Source: Polyangiaceae bacterium
GTDB taxonomy: Bacteria; Myxococcota_A; Polyangia; Polyangiales; Polyangiaceae
DNA: 36,660 nucleotides
NCBI GenBank assembly: GCA_029261965.1
Contig: JAJDAH010000187.1
Span: 1 to 36,660 of the forward strand
Direction of reading: 5' to 3'
Shown: positions 25,261 through 35,700 of the stretch, in pieces
Numbering within the stretch: position 1 is the stretch's first letter
How the letters are laid out: each line of letters opens with the position of its first letter
Position numbers and translations under genes: made by a program
Notes under the pieces: generated by a model
What the model was told of the DNA's origin: nothing
What the model saw: only the letters and a program-made list of their open reading frames with translations
The model's database searches: none

Positions 25261-25968
25261 ATGCCCGTAGACGACTCCACGCTGTTCGATCCGAATGCCG
25301 CGCGACAACCGGACAAGACGCGCTACCCGGGCAAAGAGGTGCACGTTTCGTACGAACGCAGCCGATGCATGCACGCCGCCGAGTGCGGCCGCGCGTCGAA
25401 GGCCGTGTTCAACGCCAAACGCGACCCCTGGATCGAACCGGACGAAATGGCAGCCGCCGACCTCGTTCGTGTCGTCGAACGGTGCCCCACTGGAGCGCTT
25501 CGGGCGCTCCGCCCCGACGGCTCCCCGATCGAAGAAACTCCACCACCGAGCAACGAAATCAGCATCTGCGCCGACGGGCCGATCTACGTGCGGGGTCGAG
25601 TCCGCGTGGAGATAGACGGCGAGGCGGGCCCAGAAGAAACACGCATTGCGCTCTGCCGGTGCGGGGCCTCGAAAAACAAGCCCTACTGCGACGGCACCCA
25701 CACGAGCATTCGCTTCCACGACGCGGGCGGCGTCAACAGCGACGCGGGAGATCCGCCCGAGGGCGGCGCTCCTCTGACCATCACCCTCGCCAAGAACGGT
25801 CCTCTGCTCGTGAACGGTCCGCTGACGATCCGCGCCGCGAGTGGCCGTCGGGCAAAGTGCGGCGACAGCGCCGCGCTCTGCCGATGTGGACACTCGGCGA
25901 ACAAACCGTTCTGCGACGGCACCCACAAACGCGTTGGCTGGAAAGCCGTCGACGGCGACGGGCGCTAG
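25261..25968 (+). CDS. Iron-sulfur protein: YjdI-like Fer4_19 domain plus two CDGSH domains
   Basis: 235 residues; GAGGAAA precedes the ATG at good distance. Residues 25-85 match the YjdI/Fer4_19 domain (SRCMHAAECGRA, DPWIEPDE, VERCPTGAL; Cys36, Cys42, Cys75). Two CDGSH [2Fe-2S] motifs follow: LCRCGASKNKPYCDGTH (ligands Cys132, Cys134, Cys143, His147) and LCRCGHSANKPFCDGTH (Cys207, Cys209, Cys218, His222). It could carry three clusters in one soluble cytoplasmic chain. CDGSH proteins take part in redox or Fe-S transfer; the precise role here is unknown. The TAG at 25966-25968 shares a CTAG palindrome with the stop of the convergent thioesterase. Confidence 0.93.
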   Translation: MPVDDSTLFDPNAARQPDKTRYPGKEVHVSYERSRCMHAAECGRASKAVFNAKRDPWIEPDEMAAADLVRVVERCPTGALRALRPDGSPIEETPPPSNEISICADGPIYVRGRVRVEIDGEAGPEETRIALCRCGASKNKPYCDGTHTSIRFHDAGGVNSDAGDPPEGGAPLTITLAKNGPLLVNGPLTIRAASGRRAKCGDSAALCRCGHSANKPFCDGTHKRVGWKAVDGDGR

Positions 25969-26390
25969 TCCGCGGGTCGAGCCAAGAGGGCCCGAAGCGC
26001 GTTTCGCTGCGGTTTGGGAAGCCGCGTGAGCGTCCCGGAATTGTCGACCGAAGCGTGCTCGGTTTTGGCGAGGGTGACGATCTCGTCGCCGCGGCTGACC
26101 TCGTAGGCAAAACCCAAAGACACGTTCTTCACCCACTCGACCCAGACTCGCACGACGAGTCGATCGTCGAACTTCGCCACTTTCTTGTAGCGGACGTCGA
26201 CGCGAGTCACGGCGAACTGAAACCCCATCTCGAGGTAGCTCACGTACGGCATGTCGTGCTCTTCGAGGAACTTCACCCGGGCCACTTCCAGGTAGCGAAT
26301 GTAGTTCGAGTGATGCACGACCCCCATCGCGTCGGTGTCGACGAAGGGGACTCGAATTTCGAGAGCGCTGTTCGGCACGGGGTGCTTCAT
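25965..26390 (-). CDS. Acyl-CoA thioesterase, 4HBT hot-dog fold (YbgC/FadM-like)
   Basis: 141 residues, usual length for the family. The signature DTDAMGVVHHSNYIRYLE contains the catalytic Asp (Asp20 by alignment to YbgC/4-hydroxybenzoyl-CoA thioesterase). The following helix EVARVKFLEE and the strands FAVTRVDVRYKKVAKFDD complete the hot-dog fold. It hydrolyses an acyl-CoA thioester in the cytoplasm; the acyl chain preference cannot be told. It is divergent from the membrane spermidine-synthase-like gene across about 60 bp. Confidence 0.93.
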   Translation of the reverse strand: MKHPVPNSALEIRVPFVDTDAMGVVHHSNYIRYLEVARVKFLEEHDMPYVSYLEMGFQFAVTRVDVRYKKVAKFDDRLVVRVWVEWVKNVSLGFAYEVSRGDEIVTLAKTEHASVDNSGTLTRLPKPQRNALRALLARPAD

Positions 26391-26452
26391 CCCGGGCGAC
26401 CATTAACACATGCATCGCAACTTTGGAGACGTGCCACTAGAATCGCCCGGGC

Positions 26453-28843
26453 ATGCGCCTCGAGCCCCACAAGCTCGCCGCCATCGGGCTCGTGGCCAGC
26501 TCGATGCTCGTCCATCAGATCCTGTTGACCCGGGTCTGCGCGCTCCGCTTGTTCTTTCACTTCGCGTTCGTCGTCATCAGCAATTGCCTGCTCGGCATGG
26601 GCGCCAGCGGCACCCTGCTGACGCTGTACCAAGACAAATGGCGGAAGAAACCGCGGCATTGGCTCGGCGTCTTCACGATGGCCTACACGGCGTCTCTCGT
26701 CGTCACCTACTTCGTGCTGCTGCTCTACCCGATCCCGGGGGATCTGAGTCTGTCGAAACCGAGCCATTTATTTTCGTTTTCGCTGTTCAGCCTTCTCGGG
26801 GCGATCCCGTTCGTGTTCGGGGGGACGGTGGTCGGCATGCTGCTCAGCTTCAACGCGGAGCAGGCCGACCGCCTGTACGGAGTCGATTTGGTGGCGGCTG
26901 GTCTCGCGTGTCTCGGCTGTCCCTTTCTCCTCGGCGCCTATGGTGCCGGCGGCGTTTTCGTAGTGAGCGTGCTGCTCGCGCTCGTCGCCGCGGTCGTCGT
27001 CGTTCGCGGTCTTTGGGGCAATCGCGCGCTCTTCGTCGGCGCGGCCCTCGGTCTTTTCGGTCTTTTTCTCGTGCCGACACTCGACGGGATCTTTCCCGTT
27101 CCGAGCAAGGGTTACTTGGACTTTCTCCGGGCGATCGAAGCCAAGAGCGGCGACGCTCAGTTCTTTTCCCGATGGACGGCAAACAGCCGCATCGATCTCG
27201 TGACGCCGCCTGCCGGCACCGAAGAAGACGCGATCACCACCCGCGGGCGCGTGCGCGACGGGTTGCCGCCAGCGCCCGAGCATCGGGCCATCCTCCAAGA
27301 CGCGGCGGCGGGTACCGTCGTCGTGAACTTCTCCGACCACCCGGAGGCGCTCGAAATCCTTCGCCGAGCGATGTACTCGGCATCGGTTCGCTTGCGACCA
27401 GACGCACGAGTGTTCATCATCGGGCTCGGCGGCGGCAACGACGTGTGGGCGGCCAAGGCCGCTGACGCTTCGTTCATTCGCGCCGTCGAGCTCAACGCGC
27501 CGATCGTCGACATTCATCGAACGACGATGCGCCGGTTCTCGCGACTCATCGTCGAGGATCCGAACATCGAGCTCATCGTGAGCGAAGGGCGCGCCGCGCT
27601 CATGCGCGAGTCGGCGAAGTACGACGTCATCCAGATGACGGGCATCGACACGTGGACGGCGCTGACCTCCGGAGCGTACGTGTTGGCGGAGAACTACCTG
27701 TACACCCAAGAGGCCATCGAGACGATGTACTCGCGCTTGGCCGACGGCGGGATCCTCCAGATCACTCGCTTCGCGGAGACGATGGAAGGTCTGCGCCTGT
27801 TGGCGAACGTCAACGCCGCCTTCGAGTCTCTCGGCGTCGAGAACATCCACAACAGCGTGATGATGATTCGGGCCACCGACAAGTTGATGGCCGTGCAGAT
27901 CAAAAAGGGCGCCTTCACCGACGAAGAGCAGAGCCGAACCTGGCATTTTGCCTACGAAAACGGCCTGGACGTCGCCTACATCCCCAACATCCCGACGGGG
28001 AACTACTTCAATCAGTTCCTCCGGACGGACGCCAAAAAAAGCTTCATCGAGGCGTTCCCCCGAAATATCTCGCCCACCAGCGACGACCGTCCGTACTTTT
28101 TCAACTACTCGCGTTGGTCCGATCCCGTCGGCTCACGCCAGCACAGCGACATCGCGTCGGTGTCCCAAGGCAATCCGTTTTTCATCCTCTCTCAGCTTTT
28201 GGCGAGCATCTTTTTGGCCGGGGCGCTCGTCGTCCTGCCGCTCGCCCGGCGCCGGGTGATCCCCCGGCGCGGCGCACGCCGCTACCTCACCTATTTTGCG
28301 GGACTGGGCCTCGGTTTCATCTTCATCGAAATCGCGCTCATGCAGAAGCTCACACTCTTTCTGGGTCAGCCCGTGTACTCGCTGACCGTCACGCTCTTCT
28401 CACTTCTCGTATTCACTGGGCTCGGCAGCCTGCTCCTTGCGGGACGGATAGGCACGAACGAGCGCCGAATTTGGCTCGTACCCGTGGCGCTTGCCGTCGT
28501 GCTCGCCATCATCGTCGTCTCTTCACCCTGGGTGACGAGCTCCTTCATCGGACTTCCGCTGACTGCTCGCATCGCCATCACGCTCGCCCTCTTGGCGCCC
28601 GTGGGTCTGCTGCTCGGCGTTCCGTTCGCCTACGGGCTCCGCGTGCTTCAGGAGCGGAACCCGGCGCTCACGCCGTGGGCATGGGCCGTCAACGGCTGCT
28701 TCAGCGTCGTCGGCTCGATCCTGACGGTGGTGCTCTCGATGAACTTCGGTTTCAGCGCCGTGCTGGCGCTCGCCGCGGGTATCTACCTCGTGGCGTTTGC
28801 CGCGCTCCGACGGGAAATCGCGCTCGGCAGTGTCGCCAGCTAG
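26453..28843 (+). CDS. Polytopic membrane protein with spermidine-synthase-like core
   Basis: 796 residues. About six TMs span residues 7-210, a soluble domain about 215-575, and about six or seven TMs 580-790. The central domain has a Rossmann methyltransferase-like fold related to spermidine synthase: VFIIGLGGGNDVWAAKAA (nucleotide-binding loop near 322-332), an acidic residue at the end of strand 2 (AVELNAP), and YDVIQMTGIDTWTALTSGAY near 390. The catalytic Asp expected after the YDVI strand of polyamine synthases is not in its usual place (YDVIQMTG), so classical aminopropyl transfer is doubtful. Bacterial proteins of this fusion type are annotated as spermidine synthase-like; real substrates are unknown. 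Confidence 0.85.
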   Translation: MRLEPHKLAAIGLVASSMLVHQILLTRVCALRLFFHFAFVVISNCLLGMGASGTLLTLYQDKWRKKPRHWLGVFTMAYTASLVVTYFVLLLYPIPGDLSLSKPSHLFSFSLFSLLGAIPFVFGGTVVGMLLSFNAEQADRLYGVDLVAAGLACLGCPFLLGAYGAGGVFVVSVLLALVAAVVVVRGLWGNRALFVGAALGLFGLFLVPTLDGIFPVPSKGYLDFLRAIEAKSGDAQFFSRWTANSRIDLVTPPAGTEEDAITTRGRVRDGLPPAPEHRAILQDAAAGTVVVNFSDHPEALEILRRAMYSASVRLRPDARVFIIGLGGGNDVWAAKAADASFIRAVELNAPIVDIHRTTMRRFSRLIVEDPNIELIVSEGRAALMRESAKYDVIQMTGIDTWTALTSGAYVLAENYLYTQEAIETMYSRLADGGILQITRFAETMEGLRLLANVNAAFESLGVENIHNSVMMIRATDKLMAVQIKKGAFTDEEQSRTWHFAYENGLDVAYIPNIPTGNYFNQFLRTDAKKSFIEAFPRNISPTSDDRPYFFNYSRWSDPVGSRQHSDIASVSQGNPFFILSQLLASIFLAGALVVLPLARRRVIPRRGARRYLTYFAGLGLGFIFIEIALMQKLTLFLGQPVYSLTVTLFSLLVFTGLGSLLLAGRIGTNERRIWLVPVALAVVLAIIVVSSPWVTSSFIGLPLTARIAITLALLAPVGLLLGVPFAYGLRVLQERNPALTPWAWAVNGCFSVVGSILTVVLSMNFGFSAVLALAAGIYLVAFAALRREIALGSVAS

Positions 28844-29715
28844 CGCCCGACGCCGGTGATCTCGGCGCTCGTTTCCCACAGTCGGCGAGCGGCGATGTCG
28901 TCGCGAGCCACCCGGCCCGGTCGACGCTCGCTACACTTGTGAAAGTACGCCCCGCTCACGCCTTCGAGCTCCGGGGCGATCGCCGCCCGGAGCGGCCCGC
29001 GAGCGCCTTCTTCCGGCGTATCCATCAGCGGTGAAACGATCTTCGCGCCCCACGACAACATTCGACTGTCTCGAGTGATGGTCGTGGCGGCGACGTCACC
29101 CGGATGCACCGCGTTCGCCACGACTCCCGTGCCGTCGAGGCGCCGGGCCAGCTCGCGCGTGAACAGGACGTTGGCGGCCTTCGACTGCGCGTAGGCCCGG
29201 ATCCCAGCGTACCTGCCACCGGGTTTCAGCAAGTCGAAATCGAAGCGCCAAGGCCGCGAGTGCAGCCTCGACGACACGTTCACGATGCGCCCGGGCGCGC
29301 TGCGTTTCATGAGGTCGAGCAGCAGATTCGTCAGAATGAACGGCGCGAGGTGGTTGACCGCGATGGTGTCTTCGTAGCCGTCCGTGCTGAGTCGCACGTC
29401 CGGATGCCAAACCCCGGCGTTGTTGACCAGCACGTGGAGCGCGTCGTGCTCGTCTTCAACCTCGTCAGCGACTCGGCGTGCCTCGGAGAAAGACGAGAAG
29501 TCGGCGCGAATGCTCGTGACGCGATCGTTCCCCGTTTCCGTGCGTACCGCTTCCGAGCTCTTTTCGGTTCGTTCGGGGTCGCGCCCCACCATCACGACCG
29601 TCCGCCCAGTTCTCGCGAGCCCGCGGGCGATCTCGAAACCGATCCCGCTGCTCGCGCCCGTCACGACGCACACCTGCTTCGCCACCGGATCGACCCTCGC
29701 GCTCGCCGCTTTCAC
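28840..29715 (-). CDS. Short-chain dehydrogenase/reductase, retinol-dehydrogenase-like
   Basis: 291 residues. Classical SDR elements are intact: cofactor loop TGASSGIG (19-26), NNAG (98-101), Asn121, catalytic Ser148 or Ser149 in VNVSSRLHS, and Tyr175/Lys179 in YAQSK. Arg45 in VGRDPER suggests NADP(H) preference. The C-terminal part (GVVANAVHPGDVAATTI and SGAYFHKC) resembles the retinol dehydrogenase/WW-oxidoreductase-like group. It reduces a carbonyl or oxidises an alcohol on an unidentified substrate. Its TAG shares the CTAG palindrome at 28840-28843 with the convergent membrane protein. Confidence 0.93.
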   Translation of the reverse strand: MKAASARVDPVAKQVCVVTGASSGIGFEIARGLARTGRTVVMVGRDPERTEKSSEAVRTETGNDRVTSIRADFSSFSEARRVADEVEDEHDALHVLVNNAGVWHPDVRLSTDGYEDTIAVNHLAPFILTNLLLDLMKRSAPGRIVNVSSRLHSRPWRFDFDLLKPGGRYAGIRAYAQSKAANVLFTRELARRLDGTGVVANAVHPGDVAATTITRDSRMLSWGAKIVSPLMDTPEEGARGPLRAAIAPELEGVSGAYFHKCSERRPGRVARDDIAARRLWETSAEITGVGR

Positions 29716-29786
29716 GGGCGCGAGGGTAGCTCAATCGTTGCGCCGGTAGGCGCCCTGCTCGAGTGCCTGCACGGGGGGTGGCGCGC

Positions 29787-32700
29787 TCAGGAGGCGCGGC
29801 GGCGCCGCGTCACCATCACCGCCCCGAGGGCAGCCAGCACCAGCACTCCGAGCGGAGCGTTCGAGCGGCTTCCCGGGGCGCGACAGCCGCAGCTGCCCTG
29901 GTCACCCGAGTCGACGCCGTCGATGAAGGCGTCGGTCCCGGCGTCGCCGATCACGCCGCCAGTGCCGCCGGTGCTGGTCGTTCCGGCGCTACCGCCGGTG
30001 CCAGCGGCTCCGGCCACTCCGGCATCCGGCAAGCCGCCGGTGCCCGCCCCGCCGGCGATGCCCGCCGTACCCGCGGTGCCAGCCGTGCCGGCAGCGCCGC
30101 CCTGACCAACCGCGCCGCCGGCGCCCGCTGCGCCCGCTGCGCCGCCGTCCATGCCACCGGGAGGCTGGCAGAGGTTGGCGATGCACTCGAAGCCCGTGGC
30201 GCAGTCGCTGTTGAGCGCGCACGAGGTCGTGCAGGCACCCGACTGGCAGAGGAAGGGAGCGCAGTCGACCTGGTTGGCCGGCAAGCACGGTCCCGCTCCG
30301 TTGCACGCCGGTGCGGCGAGCAAAAGCGTGCCGTTGCACGCCGCGGTTCCGCACGAGGTGGTCGAGCCCGGCAGGGTGCAGGCCACGGTCGTGACACCGT
30401 CGCACGCGCCTCCGCAGACGCCGACACCCGCACACGCGGCCCGAGCGCCACGCGGGGAGCCGACGACCGGGCTGCAGGTTCCGAGCGAGCCCGGCACGTC
30501 GCAAGCGGCGCACTGGTCACCGCAGGCGGTGTCACAGCACACGTTGTCCACGCAGTTGCCACTCAAGCACTGCTCGACGCTGCCGCAGGCGGCGCCGGGG
30601 TCGAGCTGAGGCACGCAGACCCCCGCAGAGCAGTAGTTGCCCGCGTTGCAGTCCGTGGTGACGGTGCAATCGCCGGCGCACTGCGTCGGTCCACAGGTGA
30701 AGGGCACGCACGGCTGCTGCTGGAGCGCCGGGCAAGTGCCGTTCCCCTGGCAATTGGCCTGGAGCGTCGCGACGTCCATGGTGCAGCTCGGCAGACGACA
30801 CACGGTCGCCGCGTCTGGGAAGGTGCACTGGGTCGCGTCCATGCCGTCGCAGACACCGTCGCAAGCCGACCCATCGGCGGCACAGGACGACCGAGCGCCG
30901 CGCGGGGCGCCGAGGACCGGGATACATGCGCCCTCGTTGCCCGATTCCGCGCACGCCTCGCACTGACCGGTGCACGACGAAGCGCAGCAAACGCCGTCGA
31001 CACAGGCGCCGCTCGCGCACTGGTCAGCGCTCGAGCAAGGCGTGCCGAGCGGCTCGAGCGGCACGCAGACGCCCGCCGAGCAGTACTCGCTCACCTGGCA
31101 ATCGGTGTTGAGGACACAGCCGCCGTCGCAGATCGCGCCGGCGCACATGCCTGGGGCACAGTTCTGCTGCTGGGTGGCCGGGCAAGTGCCCGCGCCGTCG
31201 CAGAAGGCCGCGAGAGTCGCGATGTCGTTCGTGCACGAGCCCGCACGACACTCGACGCCCGCTCCGGGGAAAGTGCAGGAATCGGGAGCCGTGCCGTCGC
31301 AGACACCGTCGCAAGCGCTGCCGTCTCCAGCGCAAGCCGCTCGCGCGCCTCGGGGAGCTCCGGCAACCGCCAGGCACTGACCCTCTGTGCCCGCTTCGGC
31401 GCAGGCTTCGCACTGGCCCGAGCAGTCGGCGTTGCAGCAGACACCGTCCGTGCAGAAGGTGCTCGTGCACTGATTGTCCGAGGCGCAAGGATCGCCGTCG
31501 GGGAACGTGGGCGCGCACACACCGGCCGAGCAGAAGTTGCCGGCCGTGCACTGAGCGTCCGTCAGGCAGTTTCCGACGCATTGAGTCGGCCCGCAGGTGG
31601 ACGGCGAGCAGTCTTGCGTCTGCAGCACCGGACACGAGCCCGCGCCGTCGCAGAACGCTTCGAGCGTGGCAGTGCCGCCCGTGCAAGACGGAGCGCGGCA
31701 CTGGGTCGTGTTACCCGGAAGGAAGCAGGCGCTCGTCAGGATACCGTTGCAGGTCCCGTCGCACGCGCTGCCGTCGCCCGGACACGCCGGCCGGGTACCG
31801 TGGGGCGCGCCCAGGACCGGCGAGCAGGTTCCTGCGAGGCCCGCCACATCGCACGCCTCGCATTGGCCGGTGCAAGCGGAGTTACAGCAAACGCCATCGG
31901 CGCAGATGTCACTCAAGCACTCGTTGGTGGCCGTGCACGGATCGCCCGGATTGCCCTTGGGCACACAATTGCCCGCGCTGCAGTAGTTGCCGATGGCGCA
32001 GTCCGTATCGAGGGTGCAGGTCGTGCCGCAATCGGTGCCCTGGCACACGAAGGGATCGCACTGCTGCATCATCTCCGGCGGGCAGTCCGCCGTGGTGCCG
32101 GTGCAGTTCTCCGCGAGCGTCGCGGTGCCCGCACTGCAGAGCGGCGCGCGGCACTGCGTCGTACTGGCGAGGAAGCCGTCGAGCGGGCACGCCGGACCGA
32201 CGCCGTCACAAGACTCGTCGACGTCGCAGACGCCGGCAGACGCGCGACACACGGTCGAACCGGGCACCAACACGTCGGCTGGACAGGCCGCACTGGCTCC
32301 GCCGCAGCTCTCAGCGACGTCGCACAGACCCGCGGCGGGTCGGCAGACGTTCGTATTGTCGAGGAAGCCGTCCGCCGGGCAGGCCGCGGCCGTTCCCGTG
32401 CAGTTCTCGGCGATGTCGCAGGCACCCATGGCCGACCGGCACTCGATCAACCCGGACATGAAGCCGTCGTTGGGACAGGCCGGAGTGGCGCCGTCGCACA
32501 TTTCGCTCACGTCACACACGCCCGCGGCGGCGCGACAGACGACGCCGGTCGCCTCGAGGACATCAGCGGGGCACGCCGTGTCCACACCCGAGCAAGTCTC
32601 TTCGATGTCGCAGCCGCCGGCCACAGCTCGGCACACGAAGCCCGACGCCTCGAGAGCGTCCACCGGGCAGGCCGTGGCGGTGCCGTCGCAAGTCTCGGCC

Positions 32701-35700
32701 GGATCGCATCCGCCGGCCGACGCGCGGCACTCGGTCCCGCCGACGAGCGGCAGGCACTGACCCTCGGTTCCGAGGGCGTTGCAGGACTCGCAGTCGCTCG
32801 GGTCGCCGCCGCCGCAGCCTCCGTCACAACAAACGCCGTCGACGCAGATGTCGCTGACGCAGAAGTTGTTGCCGGAGCAGGGGTCGCCGTCCGGCAGCTT
32901 GGGTGTGCAGGTCCCCGCGAGGCAGAAGTTGCCCGCGATGCAGCCGGTATCGTCGATGCAGCCGCCGGCGCAGACGACGCCCATGCACACGTTCGGGGTG
33001 CAGTCCACGGTGTTCGGACCGGGACAGGCGGCCGCGGAGCCAGTGCAGACCTCCGGCAAGGTAGCGGTCGCGCCCGTACAACTCGCGGAGCGGCACGGGT
33101 TGCCGGCACCGAGGAAACCGTCGGCGGGGCACGTCGAGGTCGATCCCGTGCAGAACTCGGCCGCGTCGCAAATGTCAGCTACCGGCCGGCATTCGGTGGT
33201 CGACGGTTCGAGCACGTTCGGCGGACAGCCGGCGGCGTTGCCCGGACAGGTCTCGGCCGGATCACAGGCACCTCCGGAGGCGTTGCAAACGAAAGTGGAC
33301 GGCTGGAAGGCGTCCGCGGGACAGCCCGTAGTCGAGCCATCGCAGGTTTCCGCCAAGTCGCAGGCGCCCGCCGCAGCGCGACACGCGAAGCCGCTCGGCT
33401 GAACCGAGTCCCCGGGACAGGCGGCGCCAGTGCCCGTGCAATTTTCAGCAACGTCGCAGAGGCCTGCGGAAGGCCGGCAAACGGTCGCCATGGGCTCGAA
33501 CGCATCCGCCGCGCAGGCTGGGGACACCCCGTCACAAGTCTCGGCGATGTCGCACGTGCCCGCCGAAGCGCGGCACTCGAATCCGTTCGCCTGCAGCGCG
33601 TCCGCGGGGCAAGAGGTCGAAGTACCCGTACACGTCTCCGCAATGTCGCATGCTCCCGCAACGACGCGGCACGTCGCACCTGCTGGTGCCGGCAAGTTGT
33701 GCTGACACGCGTCGGCTACGCCGTCGCAGGCGTCGAGGCTGCACGGATTGATGTCCGGGGTGCAGGCGGTACCCGACGGCTGCTTCCCATCCACCGGGCA
33801 CGCGGCCCCGCTGCCGGAGCAACTCTCTGCGATATCGCATTCGCCGCCGCTCGCTCGACACTCGGTGGTGGCGGGCTCGAACGCATCACCGGGACATGCC
33901 GCACCGGTACCCGAACAGTTTTCCGCTAGGTCGCAAGCGCCGGCGCTCGGACGACAAACGGTGGCCGGTGGCAAAAACCCGTCCCCGGGACACGCTGGCG
34001 CGCTGCCCGTGCAGGTCTCCGCCGCATCGCAAACGTCGGTGGCGGCACGGCACACGGTCGTCGACGGCAGGAAGGCGTCGCCTGGACAGGTGGCGCCCGT
34101 TCCGGTGCAGTTCTCAGCCGCGTCGCATACATCCGCCGCGGCCCGACACACCGTCGTATTTGGCTGGAAGCCATCCGGAGGACAGTTCGGCGTTCCACCG
34201 GCGCATTGCTCGGCCACATCGCAGGAACCAGCTGACGCTCGGCATTGGGTTCCGCCCGACTCGAACCCGTCCGCCGGGCAGGCATCGTTGGAGCCATCGC
34301 AGGTCTCGGCGACGTCGCACAAGCCGGCCGCAGCCCGGCACACGAAACCGGTCCCTTGTTTGCTGTCTCCGGGGCAAGTGGTGGCGGAGCCGTTGCAAAC
34401 CTCGGCGGCGTCACAGGTGTCGACGGCAGCTCGACAAACCGTCAGGTTAGGCAGCGGCAGGCAGAAGCCTTCTTGAGTGGCCTGATTGCACGCCTGGCAG
34501 TCGGAAGGATTGCTGCCGCCGCACGTGCCGTCACAGCACACGCCATCGGCGCAGAACAACGCGGTCTGGCAGTAGTTGTCCGCAACGCAAGGATCACCCT
34601 GCGGTCGCTTCGGCGTGCACACTCCCACCAGGCAGAAGTTGCCTGCGGTGCAATCGGTGTCGAACGTGCACCCACCGGCGCAGCTGGTGCCGGAGCAGAC
34701 GTTTGGTGAGCAATCCAGGAACATCTCCGCCGGACAGTCCGGGTCGTTTCCGAGACAGTTCTCAGGGAGGGTCACCGTGCTGCCCGTGCAGCTCTGAGCT
34801 CGGCATTGGGTGGTCGCGGGCTCCAACGAGTCGATCGGACAGTTGGCGCCCGATCCGGTGCAATTCTCGGCGATGTCGCAGACGCCGGCGGCCGCGCGGC
34901 ACTCGGTCGTTCCGGGTTCGAACCCGTCCGCGGGACAAGCTACCCCAGAACCCGTGCAGTTTTCCGCAACGTCGCAGACGCCAGCAGAGGCGCGGCACTC
35001 GGTCGTTGCGGGCTCGAACCCATCCGCCGGGCAATTCGCCCCGTTCGAACCGCACGTCTCCGCCACGTCGCAAACGTCGGCCGCAGCGCGGCACACGGTG
35101 GTCGTGTCGAGCACGTCAGCGGGGCAATTGGGGTTACCGCCCACGCAGAATTCGGCGATGTCGCAGGCACCCGCCGCAGCGCGGCAAAGTCCGCCGCCAG
35201 AGCCCGCCGGGTGCTGGCACGCATCGAGCACGCCGTTGCACTCGTCGTCCGTACAAACGTTGCCATCATCGGTGCAACTCGTGCCCGACGCCACTTTGAG
35301 GTCACCTGGGCAAGAAGCTCCGATGCCCGTGCAGTTTTCGGCGGCGTCGCACTCGCCGGCGGCTGCGCGGCACTCGGTGGTTGACGGCTCGAACGAATCA
35401 CCTGGGCAAGTCGTCGACCCGCCGACGCACACCTCCGCGATGTCGCACGTGCCGACCGAAGCACGACAGACGGCACCGCCAGTGCCGGCGGGATGCTGGC
35501 AATCGTTCGACACACCATCGCACTCGTCGTCCGAACAGGGGTTGCCATCATCCGTACACGAGGTGCCGTTGCCGACCTTCCCGTCGCCCGGACAAGCAGC
35601 CCCACTGCCGGTGCAAGTCTCTGCCACGTCGCATTCCCCGGCGGAGCCACGGCATACGATGGTGGACGGCTCGAAGGAGTCGACCGGACACGCGGCGGAG

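Noticed and set aside
29763..33929. Open frame of 1388 codons on the plus strand opposite the giant gene
   Set aside because: Rich in Arg/Ala/Gly/Val, without domain or signal motifs; it is an antisense shadow produced by the high GC content and the repetitive minus-strand coding sequence. The opposite strand has clear cysteine motifs and a sorting tail.
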